Assembly: GCA_964390905.1 (NCBI GenBank)
Contig: CAYMLO010000002.1
Coordinates: forward strand, 86,418 to 150,417
Origin: JAFGLZ01 sp964390905
GTDB lineage: Bacteria > Planctomycetota > Phycisphaerae > UBA1845 > JAFGLZ01
DNA: 64,000 bases
Direction of reading: 5' to 3'
Part shown: positions 50,468 through 58,772 of the stretch, piece by piece
Layout of the letters: every line of letters starts with the position of its first letter
Numbering within the stretch: the stretch's first letter is position 1
Program-made: the position numbers and the translations under genes
The notes under the pieces: model-generated
The model's input: the letters and a program-made list of their open reading frames with translations, nothing else
Databases searched by the model: none
Told to the model about the DNA's origin: nothing

Positions 50468-52888
50468 TCACGCGCCCAAGAGCGACCTCAGTTTCTCGAG
50501 AAGGTCTACGTACTGGTAGGGCTTCGCGATGAAGCCGGCTAGGCCCTTGCCGGCAAAGCGCCGGGCCACCTCGTCCTCGTCGTAGCCGCTGGCCAGAAGG
50601 ACGCAGACGTCTTGGCGGATCCGGCGGAGCTCCCGGAACGTCTCCTCACCGTCCATCTCCGGCATCGTGAGGTCCAACAAGACGCAGGCGATCACGTCAG
50701 CGTGCTGGCGGAACACGTCAATCGCCTGGCGACCGTTGGCTGCCGTCAGGACCGAGAAGCCCAGTCTTTCCAGGAGCCGAGTCACCACCGTCAGGACCTG
50801 GTCTTCGTCGTCGACCAGCAGAATCGTGCCGGTGCCGCGCCACCGCATCGGCATCGCCGTGGCCCGCCGGGCCGGAGCGACCTGCACATCGAGGGCGGGC
50901 AGGAGTACCCGGAACGTGGTTCCCGTCCCGGGCTGGCTCTCGACCACCAGCGCCCCTTCATGCCCGCGAACGATCCCCGAGACGGCGGCCAGTCCCAGTC
51001 CGCGACCCGCGAACTTGGTGGTGAAGAACGGATCGAAGATCCTCTCGCGCGTCTCGGCGTCCATGCCGCAGCCCGTGTCGACCACCTCGAAGTAGACGTA
51101 GGTCCCTTCGGCACAATCCCTGTTCAGCATCGCTTTGCTCAGGTAGGCTCGGTCGCACGCCACCGTGCCCGTCCTGACCGAGATCACACCGCCTTCATCG
51201 CCGAGAGCTTCGGAGGCATTGGTGATCAGATTCATGATGAGCTGGCGGATCTGGGTCGCATCGGCCTCGACGGCCGGCAACCCGTCGCCGAGTTCGTACG
51301 CCAGGGCCGTCTTCTTCGAAATGGACACCGACAGCAGGTGACCCATCTCGGAGACCACCTTGTTCAGGTTGACCGCCTCGACGACGAATCGCCCCTTGCC
51401 CGAGTAGGCTAACATCTGACGGCACAGCTCGGCGGCGCGACGGGCCGCCTCCTGGATGTGCTTGATGCTCTCGCGGGCCGGCGAGATCGGCGAAAGGTCC
51501 ATCAGCGCCAGGTCCGTGTTGCCCAGGATGCTTGTCAGCAGGTTGTTGAAATCGTGCGCGATCCCGCCGGCCAGCACGCCCAGGCTCTCTAGCTTCTGGG
51601 CGTGCCTGACCTGCCCCTCGAGGTTCTGTCGCTCCTCTTCGGCCTCGACGCGCTCGGTCATGTCGCGCAACACGCCCAGAATATGGGTGCCGCCCCTGTA
51701 CACCAGCTGTGTGCCATACACCTCGACCGGGAAGGCCGACCCGTCCTTCCGAAAGTCCACAGCGGCGGTCCGGAACACCCGCCCCTGCCGACCCGCCAAG
51801 ACCGCCTCGTGGAACCCCGCGTGATGGTCGGGATGGATGAACGTCAGCGGGTCGGCGCGTAGCAGCTCCTCCCGGGTCATCCCATGCATCCGGCAGAAGG
51901 CCGGGTTCACCTCCACGATGTTGCCATCCAAGTCGAAGATGATCAGACCATCCGTAGCGGCCTCGAAGACGCCGCGGTATTGTTCCTCGCTCTCGCGAAG
52001 CGCCTCTTCCGCCCGCCGACGGTCAGTGATGTCGCGGCCGACGGCTTGGTACTCGACAAGGCAGTTGTTCTCGTCGAATATCGCCCGATTGGACCACTGC
52101 TGCCAACGGATCTCGTCCCCGGTCGTGACGATGCGGTGCTCATGCGTGACCGCGGGGCGACCGCGACTGAGTGCGTCGATTCCTTGTGCCACTTTCTCCC
52201 GGTCCCCTTCCGGAATGAGCGGCATGAAACTGTGGCCGACCAGGTCTCCGGGGCGCTTCTTGAAGTAGCGGCAGTACGCCCCGTTCACGAAGGTGAGCGT
52301 CTTGTCGGGCAGAAAACGGCAAATCAGCTCCGTCTGATCCTCGACCACGGCGCGGTAGCGCGCCTCGCTCTCCCGCAACGCCTCTTCTGCGTGCTTGCGC
52401 TCGGTGATATCGCGAATCACACCATCATAGGACCTTATTTTCCCCTCTGCGTCGTAATGGGGAACCGGCGCGTTCGCTATCCATCGAAGCTCACCGTCCT
52501 TCCGCCAGATGCGATGCTCGATCGGTTGCGGATCGTCCCCTGACAAGATCTGGGACACTTGCGACTGCACGAGTTGGCAATCTTCCTCATGCACCATTCG
52601 AATCCAGAGATAGGGGTCGGCGTGGAGCTCTTCCGGTGTGTAGCCCGTTACGGGCTCGCAGGCTGCGCCGTGGATTGTCTCTGCGGGGCGGCCGTTCTCG
52701 ACGCGGACGGTATAGACATAGTCGGCCACCGCCCTGGTAATCCGCTGGTAGCGTTCCTCGCTCTCTCGGAGTGCCACGTCCGCGCGTTCGTGGCGGGCCT
52801 GTGCGGCTTCCAGTTGGGCAACACGCTGGCGTAGCGCCGCCAGGTCGTTGGCGGACCGAACCTTCGTCTTATGCTCGTCTCGGATCAT
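50468..52888 (-). CDS. Hybrid histidine kinase with three PAS domains and a receiver domain
   Basis: A protein of 806 residues. A short coiled coil (residues 15-40) is followed by three PAS domains at about 45-170, 175-295 and 300-420, joined by linkers of the DITERKHAEEALRESEARY type. The HisKA helix carries H445 (GGIAHDFNNLL). The ATPase domain shows MNLITNASEAL, GCGMD and GLGLAAVSGIV. The C-terminal receiver has D739 (LLDLTMPEMDG). No membrane segment is present, so it senses an internal signal through PAS ligands. No partner regulator is adjacent. The start at 52888 follows GGGA; a GTG 30 bases upstream is possible. Confidence 0.93.
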   Translation of the reverse strand: MIRDEHKTKVRSANDLAALRQRVAQLEAAQARHERADVALRESEERYQRITRAVADYVYTVRVENGRPAETIHGAACEPVTGYTPEELHADPYLWIRMVHEEDCQLVQSQVSQILSGDDPQPIEHRIWRKDGELRWIANAPVPHYDAEGKIRSYDGVIRDITERKHAEEALRESEARYRAVVEDQTELICRFLPDKTLTFVNGAYCRYFKKRPGDLVGHSFMPLIPEGDREKVAQGIDALSRGRPAVTHEHRIVTTGDEIRWQQWSNRAIFDENNCLVEYQAVGRDITDRRRAEEALRESEEQYRGVFEAATDGLIIFDLDGNIVEVNPAFCRMHGMTREELLRADPLTFIHPDHHAGFHEAVLAGRQGRVFRTAAVDFRKDGSAFPVEVYGTQLVYRGGTHILGVLRDMTERVEAEEERQNLEGQVRHAQKLESLGVLAGGIAHDFNNLLTSILGNTDLALMDLSPISPARESIKHIQEAARRAAELCRQMLAYSGKGRFVVEAVNLNKVVSEMGHLLSVSISKKTALAYELGDGLPAVEADATQIRQLIMNLITNASEALGDEGGVISVRTGTVACDRAYLSKAMLNRDCAEGTYVYFEVVDTGCGMDAETRERIFDPFFTTKFAGRGLGLAAVSGIVRGHEGALVVESQPGTGTTFRVLLPALDVQVAPARRATAMPMRWRGTGTILLVDDEDQVLTVVTRLLERLGFSVLTAANGRQAIDVFRQHADVIACVLLDLTMPEMDGEETFRELRRIRQDVCVLLASGYDEDEVARRFAGKGLAGFIAKPYQYVDLLEKLRSLLGA

Positions 52889-52980
52889 CGCGGAATCCCG
52901 CTCTCGGGGGTCCCACACACAGTCCCCATTTGGGTTCCTCGATGGTGTCCTGACGCCACCACAGGCGATTGATGGGATCG

Positions 52981-53025
52981 CGGGGCCGCTCGGAAGCCCG
53001 TGAGCGCGTAGCTGTTGCGGCCCCG
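52981..53025. repeat. Inverted repeat upstream of the histidine kinase
   Basis: CGGGGCCGC (52981-52989) and GCGGCCCCG (53017-53025) can pair around a 27-base loop. The core GGGGCCGC/GCGGCCCC also occurs in the 6.4 kb inverted repeat, so the two may be related elements. Confidence 0.5.
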
Positions 53026-53200
53026 AAGCCTGTTAGCTACTACAACTATACCACGGCGAAGCCAGATGCCAGTTCTTTTTTTGCGTAATTTCTTCTCAGT
53101 TTTATGATAATATCCTACTTTTCAGATTCTGCAAACTCTAAAACGTAGGATGATAAAGAGATACTTGGAATAATCAAATACTTCAAAGCCACCCTGCATG
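53026..53200. other. AT-rich non-coding island with a small inverted repeat
   Basis: Within the 392-bp gap between the kinase and the DUF1080 lipoprotein, about 160 bases are far richer in A and T than the rest of the window. An inverted repeat joins ATCCTAC-TTTT (53112-53122) and AAAAC-GTAGGAT (53140-53151). TATGAT with an upstream TTGCGT 16 bases away could be a plus-strand promoter, but no gene follows on that strand. I see no convincing coding sequence. Confidence 0.6.
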
Positions 53201-53280
53201 TCCGCGTCGCCAACCCCGCCCGTATCCGGCAAACCCGGGGGTTGGCGCGCCGCCCAGGGCACTTGGCCGTCCGAATCGGG

Positions 53281-54087
53281 TCATGGACGCGGCGTGACGC
53301 CTCGAAGCACGATGTTTCGCAGCGCCGCCTTGGTGTACCACGTCGCGATCCCGAACGGTCGGACCGGTTGCTGCTCGTCCCAGATCGTGAAGCCCCGGCC
53401 TTCCCTTTCAAGATCGATCTTCTGCTGGTCGTCGATCCACGCTTCGATGCGGTCCTTCGTCACACGCAGCCGCACGCGATACCACCGTCCGTTCTCGAAC
53501 GCCACCGACGAGGTGGTCTCGTTCTCGGCTGCGTGCATGTGATCGACGTTTGACAGCCCCACGACACAGCCGCCCCAGCCCCCGAGGATCAGCGTCAGCG
53601 GCGCGTCGCCAACCGGAAACGTCATTCCGCAAAAGAAGTCGCTCCCCTCCACGCGCATCGCCTCCAACGTGACCTCGTAGTCTTCGGTCGGGAACGGGCT
53701 CGTCCACGAGATTCCCGTCATGGGGCTGCCGGTCTCCAGGACGATCGTCCCGTCCTTGACGTAGACCTTGCCATGCATCTCGAAGTCGACTTCCTTGACC
53801 ACGCGCCAGCCTTTCAGCGCCTTGTCTTTCCCGTCAAACAGCGGCATGGGCCTTGTCGGGGCGGCCATGGTCGGGGGGGCGTCGCTAGGGGGCGTCGGCG
53901 GGGGATCCGCCTCCTTGCGGACGGCCTCCTGTTGGTGGGGTTCGGTCTTCGCCGCCTCGATCGGCTCGCCGGCCTTCGGGTCCGAGCCGCACGAACCCGC
54001 CACCGCAGCCGCCAACAGCCACGCCATGCCCAGAAGACTCCGCCACGTCGTCCCCCGGATTCCCCTTGCACTACTGCACTTCACCAT
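53281..54087 (-). CDS. DUF1080 (3-keto-disaccharide hydrolase-like) lipoprotein
   Basis: A protein of 268 residues. The signal peptide ends in a lipobox (VAGS-C33), followed by a Pro-rich linker (PPPTPPSDAPPTMAAP). The DUF1080/LamG-like beta sandwich starts at PLFDGKDKALKGWRVV and continues with SPFPTEDYEVTLEAMR, DFFCGMTFPV, GRWYRVRLRVTKDRIEAWIDDQQ and RPFGIATWYTKAALRNIVLR, the full set of blocks. Some members hydrolyse 3-keto-disaccharides, and the family is much expanded in Planctomycetota. The protein should sit on the outer side of a membrane. It is divergent from the helicase gene. Confidence 0.85.
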   Translation of the reverse strand: MVKCSSARGIRGTTWRSLLGMAWLLAAAVAGSCGSDPKAGEPIEAAKTEPHQQEAVRKEADPPPTPPSDAPPTMAAPTRPMPLFDGKDKALKGWRVVKEVDFEMHGKVYVKDGTIVLETGSPMTGISWTSPFPTEDYEVTLEAMRVEGSDFFCGMTFPVGDAPLTLILGGWGGCVVGLSNVDHMHAAENETTSSVAFENGRWYRVRLRVTKDRIEAWIDDQQKIDLEREGRGFTIWDEQQPVRPFGIATWYTKAALRNIVLRGVTPRP

Positions 54088-54270
54088 GCTTCGTTACTCC
54101 GTTCTAGCCCCCAATCGAGCTGGGGCCTTCGGTTGGGCTCAATCGATCGACGCTCCGACCCGTGGCTTGGCCGGCAGTATATCAGATTGACACGCGCGTC
54201 CTGCAGCCGCGTCCCAGAGAATCTCGCGGTGGCGTTGCCGTTGACGGATCGCGACGGATTCCGCGGTCCT

Positions 54271-54298
54271 TTTGCTTTCGGCACGAATCCTGTATGAT
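54271..54298 (+). promoter_or_regulatory. Possible promoter of the DEAD-box helicase gene
   Basis: TTTGCT (54271-54276), 16 bases, TATGAT (54293-54298). The leader to the ATG at 54382 would be about 75 bases. Confidence 0.5.
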
Positions 54299-54381
54299 AG
54301 GGAATCTTGGGTGGCCGCCCCTGCCGTAGGAGCTACCGGAGAGGGCCTAGTCTTATCGAAAGCAGTCTGGCTGAGAGATTC

Positions 54382-55638
54382 ATGACACAACGAAAGAAGG
54401 GGCACCCCAAGCGGGACGAGGCGGCCTCACACGAACCTGAAGCGTTTGCCAAGCTGGGCCTGAGCCCGCAGGCCTTGGCTGCCGTTCGGCGGATCGGATA
54501 CACCGAGCCGACCGAGATTCAAGAGCAGTACATCCCCGCGGCCCTCACCGGACGCGACTGCGTCGGCCGGGCGAAGACCGGCACGGGCAAGACGGCTGCG
54601 TTTCTGCTGCCGATCTTCGAGTACTTCTTCCGGGGTGAGAAGGTCCGCGCGCTGGTGCTCGCGCCAACGCGCGAGTTGGCCGTCCAGATCACCGGCGAGT
54701 CCCGGAAGATGTCGCCCAACCGCCAACCCCGGGCCACCGCCGTTTACGGCGGGGCCCCCATTGGTCGGCAGATCGAAAAGCTCCGCACCCACCCAGAAAT
54801 CGTCGTGGGCACGCCCGGACGTATCCTCGACCATTCGCGGCGAAGAACCCTTGTCTTTCGCACCTTCTCCATCGTGGTGCTCGACGAGGTGGACCGCATG
54901 TTCGACATGGGCTTCCGCAAGGACATTGGCATCATCCTCGGCAATTGCACCAACCGCAGGCAGACGATGTTCCTGTCGGCCACCACGCCGAACGACATCA
55001 TGCGCCTCGCCGAGCGCTTCCTGACCGACCCGATCCGCATCTCCGTCGTCGACGAGGACGACCCGTCGATCGGGACGCTGGACCAGCGCTACTTCTCGGT
55101 CGCCCAAGACCGGAAGTTGCCGCTCCTGCTCGAAGTCCTCAAGCGCGAGGAGCCCGAGCTGGCACTGATCTTCATGCGGACCAAGCACAGCACCGAACGG
55201 CTGGGCAAGGCGCTCCAGAGACGGAATTACAACGCCCAGTTCATCCACGGCGACCTGCCTCAGCGAAAGCGCGATCGCGCCGTTGCCAGTTTCCGCGAGC
55301 GGAAGGTCCAGCTCCTGGTCGCCACCGACCTCATGGGGCGCGGCATCGACGTGCCCGGCATCTCGCACATCATCAACTACGACATCCCCGAGAACCCCGA
55401 GGACTACCTGCACCGGACGGGCAGATCCGGCCGGATGAACGCGCCCGGCAAGGCCTTCACCTTCGTCACGCCCGAACAGGGCAACGAAATCACTGCCATC
55501 GAGATGCTCTGCAACCGCTTGCTCGACAAGGACGAGATCCCCGGCTTCGACAACGGCGTCGGAAAGGGACGACGGCGCCCGCTCGAGAAGAAGCCACCCA
55601 AGAGACACGGGCGCTCTCGCCGGTTTTCGTCGAGGTAG
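54382..55638 (+). CDS. DEAD-box RNA helicase
   Basis: A protein of 418 residues with all helicase motifs: Q motif (GYTEPTEIQEQYIP), I (AKTGTGKT), Ia (PTRELA), II as DEVD (VLDEVDRMFD) instead of DEAD, III (SAT), IV (LIFMRTKHS), V (ATDLMGRGIDVPG) and VI (HRTGRSGR). The C-terminal tail is short and basic (GRRRPLEKKPPKRHGRSRR), as in RhlE-type proteins that unwind rRNA or mRNA structures. The start has a weak ribosome site but matches the family. The DEVD variant is within the normal range. Its role is probably ribosome assembly or RNA decay at low temperature. Confidence 0.94.
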   Translation: MTQRKKGHPKRDEAASHEPEAFAKLGLSPQALAAVRRIGYTEPTEIQEQYIPAALTGRDCVGRAKTGTGKTAAFLLPIFEYFFRGEKVRALVLAPTRELAVQITGESRKMSPNRQPRATAVYGGAPIGRQIEKLRTHPEIVVGTPGRILDHSRRRTLVFRTFSIVVLDEVDRMFDMGFRKDIGIILGNCTNRRQTMFLSATTPNDIMRLAERFLTDPIRISVVDEDDPSIGTLDQRYFSVAQDRKLPLLLEVLKREEPELALIFMRTKHSTERLGKALQRRNYNAQFIHGDLPQRKRDRAVASFRERKVQLLVATDLMGRGIDVPGISHIINYDIPENPEDYLHRTGRSGRMNAPGKAFTFVTPEQGNEITAIEMLCNRLLDKDEIPGFDNGVGKGRRRPLEKKPPKRHGRSRRFSSR

Positions 55639-55730
55639 GACGGAGCAGCTCTAGCGGGCGGATTCGATCAATCTGCCAGTTGTCAGATGCTCTATGTATC
55701 GTGTGATTCAGCGGGGAGGTAGGAGTTGTC

Positions 55731-56951
55731 ATGACAACCACTCTCAACTCGACGTCTCTGATTCCGCTATGCTGTCTGGCGCTCATCGGGCTGGCCGCGG
55801 ATGCGTTTGCGGCCTCACCTCGGTTCGTGCAAGATCGGTTTGCGATCGGGTTCTGGGTGGATCCGCCCATCGATGGGAAGGCCGACGCCCGCTACGCCGA
55901 GATCGCCGAGGCCAACTTCACGATCGTCATCGGCGGCTTCGGGGCGCGGACGCCCGAAACCGTCCAGCGCCAGCTCGCGCTCTGCGAGAAGTACGGGCTC
56001 AAGGCCCTGGTCGCCAGGGCCGGGCTCGCCCCGGACAAGTTGCCCGAATCGCCGGCGCTTTGGGGGTACATGATCCGCGACGAGCCGAACGCCAAGGACT
56101 TCCCCGCGCTCAGAGAGCTCTGCGACAAGATCCGCGCCGCCCGGCCCGGAAAGCTGTGCTATATCAACCTGTTCCCAAACTACGCCAACGAACGCCAGCT
56201 CGGGACCAAGACCTACGAAGAGCACGTCCAACGCTTCATGGACCAGGTCGACGTCGCGGTGCTGAGCATGGACCACTATCCCATCATGCACCCGGACCGG
56301 GACACTCGCCACGCTTACTGCCAGAATCTCGAGGTGATGCGACAGAACGCCCTCCGCAAGAAGGTCCCGTTCTGGAACTTCTTCCAGTCCATGCCCTTCG
56401 GCGGCCATATGGACGTGACGGAGGCCCAGATCCGCTGGCAGATCTACACCTCCATCGCCTACGGCGCGAAGGGCGTCCTGTACTTTTGCTACTACACGCC
56501 TGCCGGGGGCGAGTTCCCCAAGGGCGGCGCCATCATCGACCGGCAGAACCGCCGCACCCGCCACTACGAGCAGGCCAGGCGAATCAACGCCGCCATCAAG
56601 AACCTCGGGCCTACGTTGATGAAGCTGACCAGCAAGGCCGTCTACCGCGTCAATCCGCAGAACGACGCCGCGAAGGTGTTGGCCGGATCGCCCATCAAGC
56701 AACTGACCAAAGGCGACTATCTGGTCGGCGTCTTCAAGCACGCCGATGGCCGGCGGGCGGCCCTGCTCAACAACTATCACGTCGCCTACACCGCCTGGCC
56801 GACGGTCGCGTTCGACGCCCCGCCCGACAAGGTCGTCGAGGTCTGCCCGAAGACGGGCAAGGAGTGTCCCGTCGTCGACGACAGCCCGGCGATGCCCGGA
56901 CTGCAATTGTCCCTCGATGCCGGTCAGGGCCGGCTGTTCCTGTTACCGTGA
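55731..56951 (+). CDS. Secreted putative TIM-barrel glycoside hydrolase
   Basis: A protein of 406 residues with AGGAG 6 bases before the ATG and a signal peptide (cleavage near DAFAASP). The sequence resembles clan-A-like barrels: NFTIVIGGF, EKYGLKALVARAG, then WGYMIRDEPN with E118 as a likely acid/base, DVAVLSMDHYPIM, WNFFQSM and TSIAYGAKGVLYFCYYTP, which precede a C-terminal beta domain. The RDEPN block is characteristic of a group of uncharacterised hydrolases related to GH5/GH42-like enzymes. A second catalytic Glu is not certain. It may act on glycans released by the other secreted enzymes. The family is not established. Confidence 0.65.
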   Translation: MTTTLNSTSLIPLCCLALIGLAADAFAASPRFVQDRFAIGFWVDPPIDGKADARYAEIAEANFTIVIGGFGARTPETVQRQLALCEKYGLKALVARAGLAPDKLPESPALWGYMIRDEPNAKDFPALRELCDKIRAARPGKLCYINLFPNYANERQLGTKTYEEHVQRFMDQVDVAVLSMDHYPIMHPDRDTRHAYCQNLEVMRQNALRKKVPFWNFFQSMPFGGHMDVTEAQIRWQIYTSIAYGAKGVLYFCYYTPAGGEFPKGGAIIDRQNRRTRHYEQARRINAAIKNLGPTLMKLTSKAVYRVNPQNDAAKVLAGSPIKQLTKGDYLVGVFKHADGRRAALLNNYHVAYTAWPTVAFDAPPDKVVEVCPKTGKECPVVDDSPAMPGLQLSLDAGQGRLFLLP

Positions 56952-56971
56952 GCGATGTTGAGCGATTGGAC

Positions 56972-57154
56972 CTATGGTGCCGCGTCACCTTCGGCGGGGG
57001 ATTCCGCTTGTTGTGCCTCGGCCAGGGAGCGTTGATACGCCTTCCAGCCCGGGCACCATCCCGTGTGCCATCGCCAGATCCGCGCGAGGATCGCGTTGGG
57101 CTTGCGTTCTGAATAGGCCTTCAAGCGACAGGATTCGCACGATTTCGATGCCAT
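56972..57154 (-). CDS. Small cysteine protein, possible zinc-binding
   Basis: A protein of 60 residues with a GGGG-rich site before the ATG. It has CESC near the start and a later cysteine in WRWHTGWCPGWKAYQRSL, an order that suggests a small treble-clef or ribbon fold with a Cys-x2-Cys pair and another ligand pair (Cys and His). I recall similar short proteins in anaerobic bacteria but cannot name a family or function. It lies 101 bp downstream of the phosphoesterase lipoprotein on the same strand, with a GC-rich hairpin between them, and converges tightly on the putative glycosidase. Confidence 0.65.
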   Translation of the reverse strand: MASKSCESCRLKAYSERKPNAILARIWRWHTGWCPGWKAYQRSLAEAQQAESPAEGDAAP

Positions 57155-57169
57155 GGCGACCGCCCCTTC

Positions 57170-57194
57170 CCGGCCCTGTGAGCCCCCGGGCCGG
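57170..57194 (-). terminator. GC-rich hairpin between two minus-strand genes
   Basis: CCGGCCC (57170-57176) and GGGCCGG (57188-57194) form a 7-bp stem with an 11-base loop. It lies after the phosphoesterase gene and 16 bases before the small cysteine protein gene on the minus strand. No T-run follows. Confidence 0.35.
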
Positions 57195-57255
57195 CCAGAT
57201 GGTCACGATGCTACCTATCGAGTGGACGGCGGGCAAGCGGGGGGGCGGGAGACGT

Positions 57256-58668
57256 CTACTCGGGGACGCCTTCAACCGTTACGCCAGCATCCGCCCGAGC
57301 AAGGTCGAAGGCCACCTCGCGGAGGGCCGACAGCGGGTCGTCTGAATCGCGGTGTGAGAAGGTCGCATACTGGATCAGCACCTCGCCGCTGTCTGCCTCC
57401 TGGTGAATCTCGATGATCCGCCCGACCTGGGGATAGTCCAGCGTCGAGGCCGTCTTGATCTCGATGTAGCCGCCCCAGTCTAAGACACGATTCTCGTGCA
57501 CGTGGCCAGACAGGTGCAGGACCACGTTCTCCGATGCGTTGAGCAGCTCCCGAAACTCGCGGGGGGAGACGGCACTCCCGTACAGCTCCGTCAGCCCGCC
57601 GCTCGGATGATGCGTCGCGATGATCACCCATTGGCCCTGCTCCGCCGCCTCGGCCAGCTCGCTCTTCAGCCAGCGAAGCTGACGCCTGGAGATGGCGCCT
57701 TGCGGGTAGGGCATTCCGGGCACGGCCAGCGGGACATCCGTCGTATCCAGAGCGATCAACCGAACCGTCTCGGCCACGAGACGGCTGTACCAGGTGCAAG
57801 GTCCGTCCGCCTCGGTGAACCCATGCCCGATGGGGCTGGATTGCGACGCGAGGTGGGCCTCGAGAAGATCCTGACGCGTGCAGAAGGCGCGATCTGGATT
57901 CGGCTCGACCTCCACGACCGGACCGAACAGCGGCGGCGGACTAGGATCTGCCAGCGACACCAAGCCGTAGGATTCCTCGCCGTCCGGCATCAGGACCCTG
58001 GGCAACCATGTCCCGGGACGCAATGGAAGCGGGAGAAGACTGATCCGTCGATTGCCCGGCCTGGCCAGGATCGGGAAATTCCCGGCCGCATACACGTCAT
58101 GGTTGCCGACCACGGCGTACCACGGAATCGTCGGAAGCGGACCATGCCGGCCTTGCGTGTAGAGCCCCTCAGCTTGGAAGGACTCGTACGGATCGAGGAG
58201 CGGCGGGGGCAGGTCGCTGGGATCCCGCTCGTCGGGTCCGGACCGGGGGGTCACCGTCTGTCCGTCCATGACCTGCAGGAACCAGCGGAGTTCGTTTTGC
58301 TGGGCGTTGTCGACGGCGTCGCCGCCGTGGATCAGCAGGTCAATGCGGCCCACCTCCTCGTGATACCGATTGATGTTCCGAATCATGCCGTCCAGCAGCT
58401 GCGTGGCGTACGCCTCCTGAGGGCGCCAGGCGGGCGAGACCAAGACGTCGAACTTCGCCAACCGGCCAGGCGACTGCGTGTCCGTGATGTGGCTGTCGGT
58501 GATATGGACCAGGCGAACGAGGAGCGTGTCCTCGCCCGCCAGGAGCCCGGTGATATCGGCCAGAACGGGTGGCGTAGGACTGCCAAGGACGCCACAGGCG
58601 CCGACAAGCAGCCCTGCGGACACGAATGCGAGAACCAGTGCTAGTTTGTGTGCGAGCACGGCTTTCAT
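57256..58668 (-). CDS. Metallophosphoesterase lipoprotein
   Basis: A protein of 470 residues. A signal peptide with a lipobox-like end (LVGA-C25) places it outside the membrane. The calcineurin-like motifs are HITDSHITD, HGGDAVDN, GNHD, ATHHP and LSGHVHENR. A long insert between GNHD and ATHHP (residues about 190-340) contains PNPDRAFCTR and GPCTWYSR. Relatives cleave phosphodiesters or phosphate monoesters outside the cell. The start at 58668 is the usual position before a signal peptide, but it lacks a clear ribosome site; the in-frame start 108 bases upstream adds an unconvincing sequence. Confidence 0.82.
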   Translation of the reverse strand: MKAVLAHKLALVLAFVSAGLLVGACGVLGSPTPPVLADITGLLAGEDTLLVRLVHITDSHITDTQSPGRLAKFDVLVSPAWRPQEAYATQLLDGMIRNINRYHEEVGRIDLLIHGGDAVDNAQQNELRWFLQVMDGQTVTPRSGPDERDPSDLPPPLLDPYESFQAEGLYTQGRHGPLPTIPWYAVVGNHDVYAAGNFPILARPGNRRISLLPLPLRPGTWLPRVLMPDGEESYGLVSLADPSPPPLFGPVVEVEPNPDRAFCTRQDLLEAHLASQSSPIGHGFTEADGPCTWYSRLVAETVRLIALDTTDVPLAVPGMPYPQGAISRRQLRWLKSELAEAAEQGQWVIIATHHPSGGLTELYGSAVSPREFRELLNASENVVLHLSGHVHENRVLDWGGYIEIKTASTLDYPQVGRIIEIHQEADSGEVLIQYATFSHRDSDDPLSALREVAFDLARADAGVTVEGVPE

Positions 58669-58772
58669 ACCAACGGTATCGGTCCGCAGAGCAAGGTACT
58701 TGGGGACCTTTGCGCCTCTCACGTCTCCCACACTGCGGGCCGCCTCCCCATCAACACACGGGTGGCGGATCG

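Noticed and set aside
49618..50532. Long plus-strand open frames over the beta-helix and kinase genes
   Set aside because: They are antisense to well-supported genes and have typical high-GC shadow composition.
53115..53411. A 98-codon minus-strand frame across the AT-rich island
   Set aside because: It overlaps the end of the DUF1080 gene in another frame, lacks a plausible start context and has no recognisable motif.
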